This document shows, one piece after another, positions 36,095 to 44,685 of a stretch of DNA of 64,000 nt. Within the stretch, counting starts at the first letter, position 1; each line of letters begins with the position of its first letter. The DNA comes from Pararoseomonas sp. SCSIO 73927 (GTDB lineage: Bacteria > Pseudomonadota > Alphaproteobacteria > Acetobacterales > Acetobacteraceae), in assembly GCF_037040815.1 (NCBI RefSeq), contig NZ_CP146232.1:3628001-3692000 (forward strand). The letters are read 5' to 3'. The notes under the pieces were generated by a model. It was not told the origin of the DNA. It was given only the letters and a program-made list of their open reading frames with translations, and ran no database searches. The position numbers and the translations under genes were made by a program.

Positions 36095-36135
36095 GGGGGC
36101 GACGGTCACGGGGGCGACGGTCACGGGGGCAACGG
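36091..36135. repeat. 15-bp tandem repeat, three copies
   Basis: Three units of TCAYGGGGGCRACGG lie at 36091-36105, 36106-36120 and 36121-36135, with two differences. They span the start of the TrhA gene and the bases just before it. In the minus frame they encode VTVAP repeats if a more distal start were used. Confidence 0.8.
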
Positions 36136-36140
36136 GGTGG

Positions 36141-36377
36141 TCAGGCCTCGCCCGGCCAGGTGCGGCTGGCGAGGGTGGAGGCGCTGGCGCGCATCTCGCT
36201 CTCACGGACGACGCGCTCATGACCGTCCTGGCCGCTCTTCACGCGGTACTCGCGGTCCGTGGAGTCATTGGGGAGAAGGCGGAGGATGGTGTATCGCCCG
36301 CTGGCCTCGCGCGGGGAGAAACGGCGGGGGATGAGCTCGACATCCTCGCCGATGCGGAACCTGTGCTGCTGCTGCAT
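36141..36377 (-). CDS. small conserved hypothetical protein
   Basis: A 78-residue soluble basic protein. FRIGEDVELIPRRFSPREASGRYTIL and DREYRVKSGQDGHERVVRESEM form an SH3-like or OB-like short domain that I recall as widespread in Rhizobiales and Acetobacteraceae without a name. It precedes the TrhA gene by 46 bp on the same strand. Function unknown. Confidence 0.65.
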   Translation of the reverse strand: MQQQHRFRIGEDVELIPRRFSPREASGRYTILRLLPNDSTDREYRVKSGQDGHERVVRESEMRASASTLASRTWPGEA

Positions 36378-36458
36378 GGGGTGGTTCCTTCCCGGGCCCC
36401 CATCCTGCGACCGATCGGGCGTGCTGCCAATCGGGATCGGTGGGTGGCGGGGGGTGAG

Positions 36459-36480
36459 GGGCGGCCGGGGTTGGCCGCCC
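36459..36480. terminator. hairpin between cspA-like and small-protein genes
   Basis: GGGCGGCC at 36459-36466 pairs with GGCCGCCC at 36473-36480 around GGGGTT. It is one of two stem-loops downstream of the cold-shock gene. No T-tract. Confidence 0.4.
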
Positions 36481-36512
36481 TCCGGTCCGGCGGGGCGATG
36501 CCCTGCCGATGC

Positions 36513-36534
36513 GCCCGGGGTATGAGCCCCGGGC
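36513..36534 (-). terminator. hairpin just downstream of the cold-shock gene
   Basis: GCCCGGGG at 36513-36520 pairs with CCCCGGGC at 36527-36534 around TATGAG, ending 10 bases after the cold-shock stop on the minus strand. A likely terminator or RNA-stabilising end. Confidence 0.5.
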
Positions 36535-36544
36535 GGGGCCTTGA

Positions 36545-36751
36545 TCAGACGGCCTTCAGGTTGCCGGCCGAGACCTTGCCCTGCTGGCCGCGCTGCAGGT
36601 CGTACTCGAGCTTGTCGCCCTCCTGCGGGGACTGGAGGCCGGCGGCCTGCACGTCCGAGATGTGGAGGAAGACGTCCTTGGAGCCGTCATCCGGCTGGAT
36701 GAAGCCGTAGCCCTTGGTCGCGTTGAACCACTTGATGGTGCCGGTGGCCAT
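36545..36751 (-). CDS. cold-shock protein (CspA family)
   Basis: A 68-residue single cold-shock domain that binds single-stranded RNA or DNA as a chaperone. TGTIKWFNATKGYGFIQPDDG carries RNP1 (KGYGFI) and KDVFLHISDV carries RNP2. The C-terminus is GQQGKVSAGNLKAV. The ATG at 36751 gives the canonical MATGTIKWFN start; an ATG at 36769 would add MNGTPV. A 290-bp leader region lies upstream, where CspA-type regulation would act, but I could not recognise a cold box. Confidence 0.93.
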   Translation of the reverse strand: MATGTIKWFNATKGYGFIQPDDGSKDVFLHISDVQAAGLQSPQEGDKLEYDLQRGQQGKVSAGNLKAV

Positions 36752-37044
36752 GACTGGTGTTCCGTTCATGCTGAATGACCGGCGGGCGACGTGCACGCCG
36801 GATCGAGCTTCGAGAGAGACGGACACCGAGCTCGGCGCTCGGGAGAGCAAGGAGAGCAGGCCGGCACGACGAGACTGACCTCACCAAGATGGGGAAGTCG
36901 CGGGCGGGATGCAAGGCATGCCGGGCATTTCGCCGTTTCGGCGGTCCTGGCACGGGCTTCGCTTGCGGGTTGGGCAGGGCCGGGGACATGGTCGCGGGAA
37001 GGCCGGTTGCGCGCATCCGACAACGGGACAGGGATGCTGCTGCG

Positions 37045-38073
37045 ATGGTGCGAGGCGTTTGGGCTGCCCTTGGGGCGGCGGTGCTGGAATTGGCCGGGCT
37101 GGCGGGCGATGCGGGGGCGCAGCCGGCGGCGGACACGATCGGGGCGATCCGGGCGCGCGGGGCGGTGCTCTGCGGCGTGGCGGGGAGCGTGGCGGGGTTC
37201 AGCCTGCCGGACAGCCAGGGCGTGATGCGCGGGCTGGATGCGGACGGGTGCCGGATCGTCGCGGCGGCGATCCTGGGGGATGCGAGCAGGGTCCGGTTCA
37301 TCAACACGACGACGCAGAACCGGTTCACGGCGCTGCAGAGCGGCGAGGTGGACATGCTCGTGCGGAATACGACCTGGACGCTGGGGCGCGAGGCGTCGCT
37401 CGGGCTCGAGTTCGCGAGCATCAATTTCTACGACGGCACCGGCTTCATGGTGAAGAAGGCGTCGGGCGTCACCTCGGTGAAGGGGCTGGACGGGGCGACG
37501 GTGTGCGTGCAGCCCGGCTCCACGACGGAGCTGAACCTGACGGACTACTTCCGCATCCACGGCATGCGGTTCCAGCCGTTGGTGATCGAGAACCTGGAGG
37601 AGCTGCGGGCGGCGTTCATCAACGGGCGGTGCGACGCCTTCACGACGGACGCCTCCTCGCTCGCCTCCTTCCGTTTCGCGCAGGGGGCGAATGCGGAGCA
37701 GTACCTGCTGCTGCCGGAAATCATCTCCAAGGAGCCGCTGGGGACGATGGTGCGGAAGGGGGACTGGAAGTTCTTCGACGTCGTGCGGTGGGCGCATTTC
37801 GCGCAGCTGACGGCGGAGGAGCTGGGGATCACCAGCCGGAACCTCGACAGCTTCCGCGACAGCAACAACCCGGAGATCCAGCGCTTCATCGGGGCGACGG
37901 GCGACCTGGGGAGGGCGCTGGGCGTGGGCCCGGACTGGGCGGTGCAGATCGTGCGGCAGGTCGGGAACTTCGCGGAGATGTGGGACCGGAACATCACGCC
38001 GCTGGGGGTGCAGCGGGGGATCAACAATCTCTGGACGAAGGGTGGGCTGCAGTACGCGCTGCCGATGCGGTGA
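37045..38073 (+). CDS. amino-acid ABC transporter substrate-binding protein (AapJ-like)
   Basis: A 342-residue periplasmic receptor, paralogue of the one at 25566-26597 with the same length and block order. The ATG at 37045 gives a signal peptide (hydrophobic AALGAAVLELAGLAG, cleavage near AGAQ). Shared blocks include IRARGAVLCGVAG, NRFTALQSGEVDMLVRNTTWTLGRE, SINFYDGTGFMV and WTKGGLQYALPMR. It looks closer to classical AapJ than the other copy. No permease genes are near. Confidence 0.85.
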   Translation: MVRGVWAALGAAVLELAGLAGDAGAQPAADTIGAIRARGAVLCGVAGSVAGFSLPDSQGVMRGLDADGCRIVAAAILGDASRVRFINTTTQNRFTALQSGEVDMLVRNTTWTLGREASLGLEFASINFYDGTGFMVKKASGVTSVKGLDGATVCVQPGSTTELNLTDYFRIHGMRFQPLVIENLEELRAAFINGRCDAFTTDASSLASFRFAQGANAEQYLLLPEIISKEPLGTMVRKGDWKFFDVVRWAHFAQLTAEELGITSRNLDSFRDSNNPEIQRFIGATGDLGRALGVGPDWAVQIVRQVGNFAEMWDRNITPLGVQRGINNLWTKGGLQYALPMR

Positions 38074-38259
38074 CGCAGGGGTTGTGAGAGGGCGCAGGGG
38101 AGGCGGTGGCGCCTTCCCTGCGGGCGGGAGGGCTGAGGATACCGCGCCGGGGCTCCTCTCTGTTTGAATGCGGGATCGGGGCCCGCGGATTGGGGCGCGC
38201 GGAATGGAACGTTCGGGGCGCCCGGATGTTCTTCGTGCCGACTGGCCGAGGAGCGGCGC

Positions 38260-39273
38260 GTGTTCCCATTCCAGATGTTGCCCGCGGCGATGGCCGCGGT
38301 GGCGGGGGCGGTGCTGGGCGGGCGCCCGGCGCCTTCCGAGCTGGGAAGCCGGGACCGGGTGATGGTGTCCGGGCGGACCTATGTGGTGACGGGCGCCTCC
38401 AGCGGCTTCGGGCGGGGCACGGCGGAGCGGCTGGGGTCCTACGGCGCGAAGGTGGTGCTGGCGGCGCGGCGCGGGGCGGTGCTGGAGGAGGTGGCGGCGC
38501 GGGTACGCGCCCTCGGTGGGCAGGCGCTGGTGGTGCCCACGGATGTGAGCGACCCCGAGCAGGTCGAGGCGCTGGCGCGGGCGGCGCTGGGCGCGTTCGG
38601 CGCGATCGACGTGTGGATCAACGACGCGGCGGTGGCCTCCATCGGGCGGTTCGAGGAGATTCCGATCGCGGACCACGCGCGGATGGTGGACGTGAACCTG
38701 AAGGGGGCGATCTACGGCTCGCACGTGGCGCTGCGGCAGTTCCGGCGGCAGGGGCACGGGGTGCTGGTGAACATCTCCTCCGTCGAGGGGGACGTGCCGC
38801 TGGCCTATCACGCGACCTACGCGGCGACGAAGCACGCGATGCTCGGGCTGGACGGGGCGATCCGGCAGGAGCTGCGGCTAGGCGGGCTGGAGCGCGTGAT
38901 CCGGGTGGCGACGATCCAGCCCTGGGCGGTGGACACGCCCTACTGGGTGCATGCCGGGAACTACACGGGGCGCCTGGCGCAGACGGGGCTGATGGACGAC
39001 CCGCGCGAGGTGGTGGACGCGATCGTGTGGAATTCCGTGCACCCCAACGGACCCTACCAGGTCGGGTGGAAGGCGCGGGCGGCGGTGCTGGGCGACCGGA
39101 TCGCGCCGCGGCTGGCGGAGCGGATCGCGGGCGGGTTCGTGCAGCGCACCCAGATGGACGACGCGCCGCCGGGGCCGGTCACCTCGGGGAACCTGCACCG
39201 GCCGATGGCGGAGGGCACCGGGGTGGAGGGCGGGATCCGGAAGCGGATGGGGGCGGATCGCGGGGGGCGGTAG
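38260..39273 (+). CDS. SDR family oxidoreductase
   Basis: A 337-residue short-chain dehydrogenase. I choose the GTG at 38260 because GAGGAG at 38248-38253 lies six bases upstream. A short hydrophobic N-terminal segment (PAAMAAVAGAVLGG) may anchor it to the membrane. Rossmann and catalytic motifs follow: VTGASSGFGRGTAERL, INDAA in place of NNAG, NISSVEG and YHATYAATKHA with the YxxxK. The C-terminal 80 residues are a tail beyond the core SDR fold. Substrate unknown. Confidence 0.85.
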   Translation: MFPFQMLPAAMAAVAGAVLGGRPAPSELGSRDRVMVSGRTYVVTGASSGFGRGTAERLGSYGAKVVLAARRGAVLEEVAARVRALGGQALVVPTDVSDPEQVEALARAALGAFGAIDVWINDAAVASIGRFEEIPIADHARMVDVNLKGAIYGSHVALRQFRRQGHGVLVNISSVEGDVPLAYHATYAATKHAMLGLDGAIRQELRLGGLERVIRVATIQPWAVDTPYWVHAGNYTGRLAQTGLMDDPREVVDAIVWNSVHPNGPYQVGWKARAAVLGDRIAPRLAERIAGGFVQRTQMDDAPPGPVTSGNLHRPMAEGTGVEGGIRKRMGADRGGR

Positions 39274-39371
39274 CCGGGGAGCGGTAGCCGAGGGGCTAGC
39301 CGGAAGTAAGACGGTGCGGGCGATTGATAAAAGACTTGGGCTTTAACATGCGTGTTTTCTCTCGAGTATTT

Positions 39372-39398
39372 GCTGCTTCTTTATTTCCGGGAAGCAGC
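39372..39398 (+). other. stem-loop in the 5' region of the RTX gene
   Basis: GCTGCTTC at 39372-39379 pairs perfectly with GAAGCAGC at 39391-39398 around an 11-base loop (TTTATTTCCGG), 110 bases before the RTX start in an AT-richer stretch. It could be a regulatory leader or the terminator of the SDR gene. Confidence 0.4.
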
Positions 39399-39507
39399 CT
39401 TGGCATCCGCTGTTGACGCCCAACCCTTCCCGGCGGCCTGGCGCGCTTGCGCCGGGCCGTCCCAGCGGTGTTCGCCGAACACCCGAGAGAACGGAGCGGG
39501 CAGGACC

Positions 39508-40605
39508 ATGGCAACCATCTTCGGCACAGCGGCGTCCGACAACCTGCCGGGAACCGACGGCCCGGACGTGATCGACGGAGGGCTGGGCGACGACATCATC
39601 GCCGCGGCGCTCGGCGACGATCAGATCCAGGGCGGGGGCGGGTTCGACCGGATCGATGCGCAGGGCGGGAACGACACGATCTTCGGCGGCGACGGGATCG
39701 ACTACGTGGCGGCCGGCCTGGGGAACGACCTGATCCACGGCGATGCCGGTGCCGACCAGCTCATCGGCGAGGCCGGGGACGACACGATCTTCGGCGATGA
39801 CGGCGACGACTACGCGGCCGGCAATCCCGGCAACGACGTGATGTCCGGCGGGCTCGGCAACGACTTCTTCGTCGGCGAGGCCGGGGCCGACACGGTGAAC
39901 GGCAACGAGGGCGACGACTTCCTGACGGGCGGCGACGACAACGACGTCGTCTCCGGCGATGCGGGGCGCGACTTCGTCGACGGCGACCTCGGGAACGACA
40001 CGCTGTTCGGCGGCGCGGATGACGATGTTCTCGTCGGCGACCTGGGCGACGACGTGATGAACGGGAATGTCGGCAGCGACCAGATCGAGGGCGGGCTGGG
40101 CAGCGACACCGTGGTGTTCGACTTCACCTTCGGCGGGACCTCCATCGCCTCGCTCGGCACCCGCGCGGTGATTGCCCGGGCGGAGGGCACGGACACGGTG
40201 ACGAACGTGGAGCGGTTCCAGTTCTCCGACGCGGTGGTCGACACGGGGGACGGGAACGTGCTCGTCGACGACCTGTTCTACGCGAGCCAGGGCCTCGACG
40301 TGCTGATCGCCGGCGCGGATGCGGAGCAGCACTACTCCCTGTTCGGCTGGCGGGAGGGGCGCGACCCCAACGCGCTGTTCGACACCTCCGCCTACCTGGC
40401 GGCGAACCCGGACGTGGCGGCGGCCGGCATCAACCCGCTGGAGCACTATGGCCTCTATGGCTGGCGGGAGGGGCGGGATCCCTCGGCCGGGTTCGACACC
40501 GGCGCCTACCTCGCGACCTACACGGATGTCGCGGCGGCCGGCATCAACCCGCTGGAGCACTTCCTGCAGTTCGGGGCCAACGAGGCGCGATCGCCGCTCG
40601 GCTAG
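39508..40605 (+). CDS. RTX-type calcium-binding protein with 38-residue C-terminal repeats
   Basis: A 365-residue acidic protein with no classical signal peptide, as expected for type I secretion. Residues 8-200 hold about ten GGxGxDxxx nonapeptides (GGLGDDIIA, GGDGIDYVA, GDDGDDYAA, GGLGNDFFV and others) forming calcium beta-rolls. Residues 200-260 are a non-repetitive block. Residues 275-350 hold two 38-residue repeats starting HYSLFGWREGRDP and HYGLYGWREGRDP, with AAGINPLE at the end of each, and a third begins at 351. No ABC exporter, HlyD or TolC gene is near. The start is the ATG at 39508 with CAGGACC before it. Confidence 0.85.
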   Translation: MATIFGTAASDNLPGTDGPDVIDGGLGDDIIAAALGDDQIQGGGGFDRIDAQGGNDTIFGGDGIDYVAAGLGNDLIHGDAGADQLIGEAGDDTIFGDDGDDYAAGNPGNDVMSGGLGNDFFVGEAGADTVNGNEGDDFLTGGDDNDVVSGDAGRDFVDGDLGNDTLFGGADDDVLVGDLGDDVMNGNVGSDQIEGGLGSDTVVFDFTFGGTSIASLGTRAVIARAEGTDTVTNVERFQFSDAVVDTGDGNVLVDDLFYASQGLDVLIAGADAEQHYSLFGWREGRDPNALFDTSAYLAANPDVAAAGINPLEHYGLYGWREGRDPSAGFDTGAYLATYTDVAAAGINPLEHFLQFGANEARSPLG

Positions 40606-40691
40606 GGCGCGCGGGCGCGGCGCCGTTCCGGGCGGGAGGGGCGATCCCTCCGGCCCGGGGCTGCCCGCGACAGGGGGCGCGCTCTGGGCGC

Positions 40692-41783
40692 TCAGACGGC
40701 GCCGTGGGCCTCCACGTAGAGGGCGTAGAGGGAGTGGCTGGCGGTCATGTAGAGGCGGTTGCCCTTGGGGCCGCCGAAGCAGAGGTTGGCGCAGCGCTCG
40801 GGCAGGCGGATATGGGCGAGCGGCTTGCCCTGGGGGCTGAAGACCATCACGCCGTCCAGCTCCTCCGGCTTGCCGCGGGGGTTGAAGACGGGGCGGCCGT
40901 TGACGGTGGTGGGCTGGGCCTCGAGGTTGCCGTCGCTGCCGTAGCCGACCCAGAGGTTGCCGTCCCGGTCCACGCGGAAGCCGTCCAGCGCGGCGTTGTC
41001 CGTGGCGTCGATGAGCTTCACGCGGTTGGAGAGTGTGCCGTCCGCGCCGACGTCGTAGGCGAAGAGGGACCGGGCGGGGGCGGGGTTGCGGCCGACGACG
41101 TAGAGCTTGCGCTCGTCCGGCGAGAAGGCGAGGCCGTTGGGCAGGGCGAGGTCGGTGATGACGGCGGTGAGTTTTCCATCGGGCGTCAGGCGGTAGACGT
41201 TGGTGGTGGGTTGCTCGGGCGTGGCGCGGCTGCCCTCCCACTCGCCGGCGATGCCGAAGGTGGGGTCGGTGAACCAGATCGTGTCGTCGGACTTCACCAC
41301 GAGGTCGTTGGGGGAGTTCAGGCGCTTGCCCTCGTACTTGTCGGCGAGGACGGTGACGCTGCCGTCCTTCTCCGTGCGGGTGACGCGGCGGGTGACGGAG
41401 TGCTCGCACGTCACGAGGCGGCCCTGGCGGTCGCGGGCGTTGCCGTTGGCGTAGTTGGCGGGGCTGCGGAAGACGGTGGTGCTGCCGTCCCTCTCGCTGA
41501 ACTTCATGATGCGGTTGTTCGGGATGTCGCTGAACAGGAGGTAGCCGCCATCCTCGGGGAACCAGGCGGGGCCTTCGGCCCAGCGGAAGCCGGAGGCGAG
41601 CTGCTCCACCGTGCTGCTGTAGATGCGGTACTTCGTGAAGGACGGGTCCAGGATCCCGACGGCGGGGTCGGGGTAGCGCTGGTTCGGGGTGAAGGGGAAG
41701 GACTGGGCGGCGGCGGTTCCCGCGCCGAGGACGGGGGCGGCGGCAGCGGCGGCGCGCAGCAGGGCGCGGCGGGTGGTCGTCAT
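40692..41783 (-). CDS. SMP-30/gluconolactonase family protein
   Basis: A 363-residue six-bladed beta-propeller of the SMP-30/gluconolactonase/LRE-like group. The ATG at 41783 leads TTTRRALLRAAAAAAPVLGAG, a Tat-type signal ending AAAQ. EGPAWFPEDGGYLLFSDIPNNRI, LNSPNDLVVKSDDTIWFTDPTFG and LALPNGLAFSPDERKLYV are the family blocks, with metal ligands Glu, Asn and Asp apparently in place. It probably hydrolyses a sugar lactone in the periplasm. It converges on the RTX gene, 86 bp away. Confidence 0.88.
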   Translation of the reverse strand: MTTTRRALLRAAAAAAPVLGAGTAAAQSFPFTPNQRYPDPAVGILDPSFTKYRIYSSTVEQLASGFRWAEGPAWFPEDGGYLLFSDIPNNRIMKFSERDGSTTVFRSPANYANGNARDRQGRLVTCEHSVTRRVTRTEKDGSVTVLADKYEGKRLNSPNDLVVKSDDTIWFTDPTFGIAGEWEGSRATPEQPTTNVYRLTPDGKLTAVITDLALPNGLAFSPDERKLYVVGRNPAPARSLFAYDVGADGTLSNRVKLIDATDNAALDGFRVDRDGNLWVGYGSDGNLEAQPTTVNGRPVFNPRGKPEELDGVMVFSPQGKPLAHIRLPERCANLCFGGPKGNRLYMTASHSLYALYVEAHGAV

Positions 41784-41907
41784 TCCTGGGTTCCTTCTGC
41801 GCGCCTCTTGCCGGGCGCGGGTCGTTGCAATGATGGGCATGGCGGGGCCTAGGGGAGCAAGGGTGGGCCCCGCGTGCGGGGCGCGGCAAGGCGCCGGAGG
41901 CGGCCGG

Positions 41908-42603
41908 TCATCGCGGGGGATGGGTGGGGAAGACGAGGGGCTTCAGCGGGCGCGGCCCCCTCGGCGGGTCGGCCATGCGCGGCGCGTCGCCGGGGCCGGT
42001 GACCCGCATGGCGGTGAGGGGGGCGGGGATGGACCAGCGGGCTTCCTCCGCCGGGGCCGGCTGGTCGGCGGGTCCGCCGGGGGATGGTGGGGCAGGGGAG
42101 CGGCTGGGGGAGAGGAAGGCCTCCATCACGTCGCCGGGGCGCGGCACGCGGCGCTCGATCGGCAGGCGCCACTGCCTCGAGCCGGTGTAGGGGCTTGTCA
42201 TAGCCTGGTACCACGACCGGGACATGCGGGCGGGGTTGAACGGGGCGGGCTCGAAGGGCATGGCGGTGGTGTCGCAGGGCATGACCAGCACCAGGGCCGT
42301 GCCGGGCTGGACCGGGGGCACCGGGCGAGGCGGTTGGTCCAGGGTCTCACTGTCGGCGCGGAACACGCGCCGGACCACCGCGGGGACCGTGCAGGAGATG
42401 GCGGTTTCGGGGTGCGGGGCGGCCCTTACCTCGAACTGGAGATGCAGGGCGGCCTCTCGTGCGGCGCTGTAGTGGGGCCAGAGCCAGGTGTCGGCGTCGG
42501 GCGGGGCGCTGGGCCAAGGGTAGTAGCCATCCGCCTGGGCGCCCCCGGCCAGGGTTGAGAGAAGTGCTGCGAGGATCGGGCGGCGGGGTAGGGCGGGGCG
42601 CAT
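41908..42603 (-). CDS. hypothetical secreted protein
   Basis: A 231-residue protein with a signal peptide (PRRPILAALLSTLAGGAQA). The mature part holds LHLQFEVRAAPHPETAISCTVPAVVRRVF and VQPGTALVLVMPC, with two cysteines that could form a disulfide, followed by a Pro-rich C-terminal third. No family is recognised. It is divergent from the RNA methyltransferase across 263 bp. Confidence 0.6.
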   Translation of the reverse strand: MRPALPRRPILAALLSTLAGGAQADGYYPWPSAPPDADTWLWPHYSAAREAALHLQFEVRAAPHPETAISCTVPAVVRRVFRADSETLDQPPRPVPPVQPGTALVLVMPCDTTAMPFEPAPFNPARMSRSWYQAMTSPYTGSRQWRLPIERRVPRPGDVMEAFLSPSRSPAPPSPGGPADQPAPAEEARWSIPAPLTAMRVTGPGDAPRMADPPRGPRPLKPLVFPTHPPR

Positions 42604-42866
42604 GGATGTCCTATCCGGTGCGTGGCCGGAACGGCATCCTGCACGCGGGCCGTGGAGGCGGGAAGTCCCGGGGGCGTCCGGGCCGGGGGCCGCGCGGCCG
42701 TCCTGCGAGGATGGCTTCGGGGTGGCTCACTCCCGCATTGTGGGATGGGAAGGCTGCCGTGCGCGGGAGGTGGCGGGAGGGTGCGCCCGCTTCGCCCGTG
42801 CGGTTCACAAGGGTCGCTCCGGTCCCTAAGGGCTGCGCGAACGGCGGTGGCGGGATGGTGGGCGGG

Positions 42867-43994
42867 ATGATGGCGGAGACGGATTTCGAGATCTTCCTTT
42901 CGGCCGTGCCGGGGCTGGAGGACGCGCTGGCCGAGGAGGTACGGGGGAAGGGGTTCAAGCGGCCGAAGGCGGTGCCGGGGGGCGTGGTGACGCGCGGGGG
43001 GTGGCCGGAGGTGTGGCGGGCCAATCTCTGGGTGCGCGGGGCGGGGCGGGTTCTGGCGCGGGTGGACGCTTTCCGGGCGGTGCACCTGGCGCAGCTGGAC
43101 GACCGGGCGCGGCGCGTGCCCTGGGGCGACGTGCTGCGGAAGGACGTGCCGTTCCGGGTGGAGGCGTCCTGCGCGGGGTCGAGGATCTATCATAGCGGGG
43201 CGGCGGCGGAGCGGGTCGAGAGGGCGATCCGTGAGGTGCTGGGAGCGCCGCATTCGCCGGAGGACGGCGTGACGGTGATGGTGCGGATCGAGGATGACCT
43301 CTGCACGATCAGCGTCGATACCTCCGGCGAGCCGCTGCACAAGCGCGGGTACAAGGAGGCGGTGAACGCGGCGCCGATCCGCGAGACGATGGCGGCGCTG
43401 TTCCTGCGGGAGTGCGGGTTCACCGGGGAGGAGCCGGTGGTGGATCCCATGTGCGGGTCCGGGACCTTCGTGATCGAGGCGGCGGAGATCGCGGCGCGGC
43501 TGAACCCCGGCCGGGCCCGGTCTTTCGCTTTCGAGAGCCTGGCGAGCTTCGACGCGGAGGCGTGGGAGCGGATGCGCGGGGTGAGGAGCGCGCGCGAGCC
43601 GGGTTTCCGGTTCCACGGCAGCGACCGGGACGCGGGGGCGGTGGCGATGAGCCGGGCCAACGCGGCGCGGGCGGGGGTGGAGGGTTTGTGCAGCTTCCGA
43701 CAGGCGGCGATCAGCGAGGTCGTGCCGCCGGAGGGGGGGCCGATCGGGGGTGGGGGGCTGGTGATCGTCAACCCGCCCTACGGGGCGCGGCTGGGGGACA
43801 AGGGGAAGCTGCTGCCGCTGTACCAGGCCTTCGGGCGGGTGATGCTGGAGCGGTTCTCCGGCTGGCGGGTGGGGATGGTGGCGAGCGAGGCGCGGCTGGC
43901 GCGGGCGACGGGGCTGCCCTTCCTGCCGGCGGGGGCGCCGGTGCCGCATGGGGGGCTGCGGGTGACGCTGTACCGGACGGGGGTGCTGGGGTGA
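42867..43994 (+). CDS. THUMP-domain class I RNA methyltransferase (RlmL-like)
   Basis: A 375-residue SAM-dependent methyltransferase. A ferredoxin-like and THUMP part (1-165: FEIFLSAVPGLEDALAEEV, YKEA) precedes a Rossmann domain with VDPMCGSGTFVIEAAEIAAR (SAM motif) and LVIVNPPYGARLGD (N-P-P-Y catalytic motif). This is the RlmL N-terminal methyltransferase unit (23S m2G2445 in E. coli) without the RlmK half. Target specificity here is by analogy. Start at 42867 or the next ATG three bases on. Confidence 0.85.
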   Translation: MMAETDFEIFLSAVPGLEDALAEEVRGKGFKRPKAVPGGVVTRGGWPEVWRANLWVRGAGRVLARVDAFRAVHLAQLDDRARRVPWGDVLRKDVPFRVEASCAGSRIYHSGAAAERVERAIREVLGAPHSPEDGVTVMVRIEDDLCTISVDTSGEPLHKRGYKEAVNAAPIRETMAALFLRECGFTGEEPVVDPMCGSGTFVIEAAEIAARLNPGRARSFAFESLASFDAEAWERMRGVRSAREPGFRFHGSDRDAGAVAMSRANAARAGVEGLCSFRQAAISEVVPPEGGPIGGGGLVIVNPPYGARLGDKGKLLPLYQAFGRVMLERFSGWRVGMVASEARLARATGLPFLPAGAPVPHGGLRVTLYRTGVLG

Positions 43995-44031
43995 GGGGGC
44001 GTGGCGCCCGATCGGGGGGCGCTGCGCTTGG

Positions 44032-44595
44032 TTAGCCCCGCTTGTCCCTCAGCGCGCGTGCCAGGACCTTCACCTGCACGGTGAGCAGCCGGCGCAGGTC
44101 GGCCGGGTCGGCGGCGGTGGCGAGGAGGCCGCGCATTCCGTAGACGAAGGCGCGGGCCATCTCGTCCGCCGTCGCGTCCAGCCCCGCCTCGGCCAGGGCC
44201 GGGGCGATGAGGCCGGCGATGAGGTCCTGGAAGTTGGCGTAGACCTGCCGCACGGAGGCGAAGCGCAGGTCGAACAGGTCCGCCGCGTCGGGATGGGCGG
44301 CGGCGAGCTCCGCGCCGTGCAGGCCCCAGGAGAGGCAGGCGTGGAGGAGCCTTTCCTCCAGCCCGTCCAGCGCGGGCAGGGCGGCGGCGATCTCCTCCAG
44401 CTTCAGGCGGTCCATGCGCCCGATCACCCGGTCGAAGGCGGCCTGCTTATCGGGGAAGAGGAGGTAGAGCGCCGGCCGCGACATGCCCGCCCGCGCGGCG
44501 ATGTCGCCCATGGTGGTGCGCGCATAGCCGTAGCGGGTGAACACGTCCGTGGCGCTGTCCAGCGCCAGGGTCTCCTTGGAGTCCTTCGGGGGCAC
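44032..44595 (-). CDS. TetR/AcrR family transcriptional regulator
   Basis: A 187-residue repressor. The helix-turn-helix TTMGDIAARAGMSRPALYLLFPDK lies at about 27-50, followed by a helical ligand domain. The start is the ATG at 44595. It is divergent from a DUF1330 gene across 90 bp that contains four TGACAT/ATGTCA half-sites, one pair lying inside the predicted promoter of this gene (TTGACA-16/17-CAGTTA on the minus strand), so autoregulation is likely. Confidence 0.88.
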   Translation of the reverse strand: MPPKDSKETLALDSATDVFTRYGYARTTMGDIAARAGMSRPALYLLFPDKQAAFDRVIGRMDRLKLEEIAAALPALDGLEERLLHACLSWGLHGAELAAAHPDAADLFDLRFASVRQVYANFQDLIAGLIAPALAEAGLDATADEMARAFVYGMRGLLATAADPADLRRLLTVQVKVLARALRDKRG

Positions 44596-44605
44596 GTCCC
44601 GTAAC

Positions 44606-44662
44606 TGACATGTCGGGCGATGTTGTCAACGCGACTTTTTGACATTAAGTGTTTAGATGTCA
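44606..44662. promoter_or_regulatory. operator region between tetR and DUF1330 genes
   Basis: TGACATGTC centred at 44610 and a second inverted pair, TGACAT at 44640-44645 and ATGTCA at 44657-44662 (11-base spacer), share the same half-site. TTGACA at 44639-44644 could be a -35 for the DUF1330 gene. The arrangement fits one repressor controlling both directions. Confidence 0.5.
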
Positions 44663-44685
44663 GAAGCAGTTGGAGATGGCGGGCG

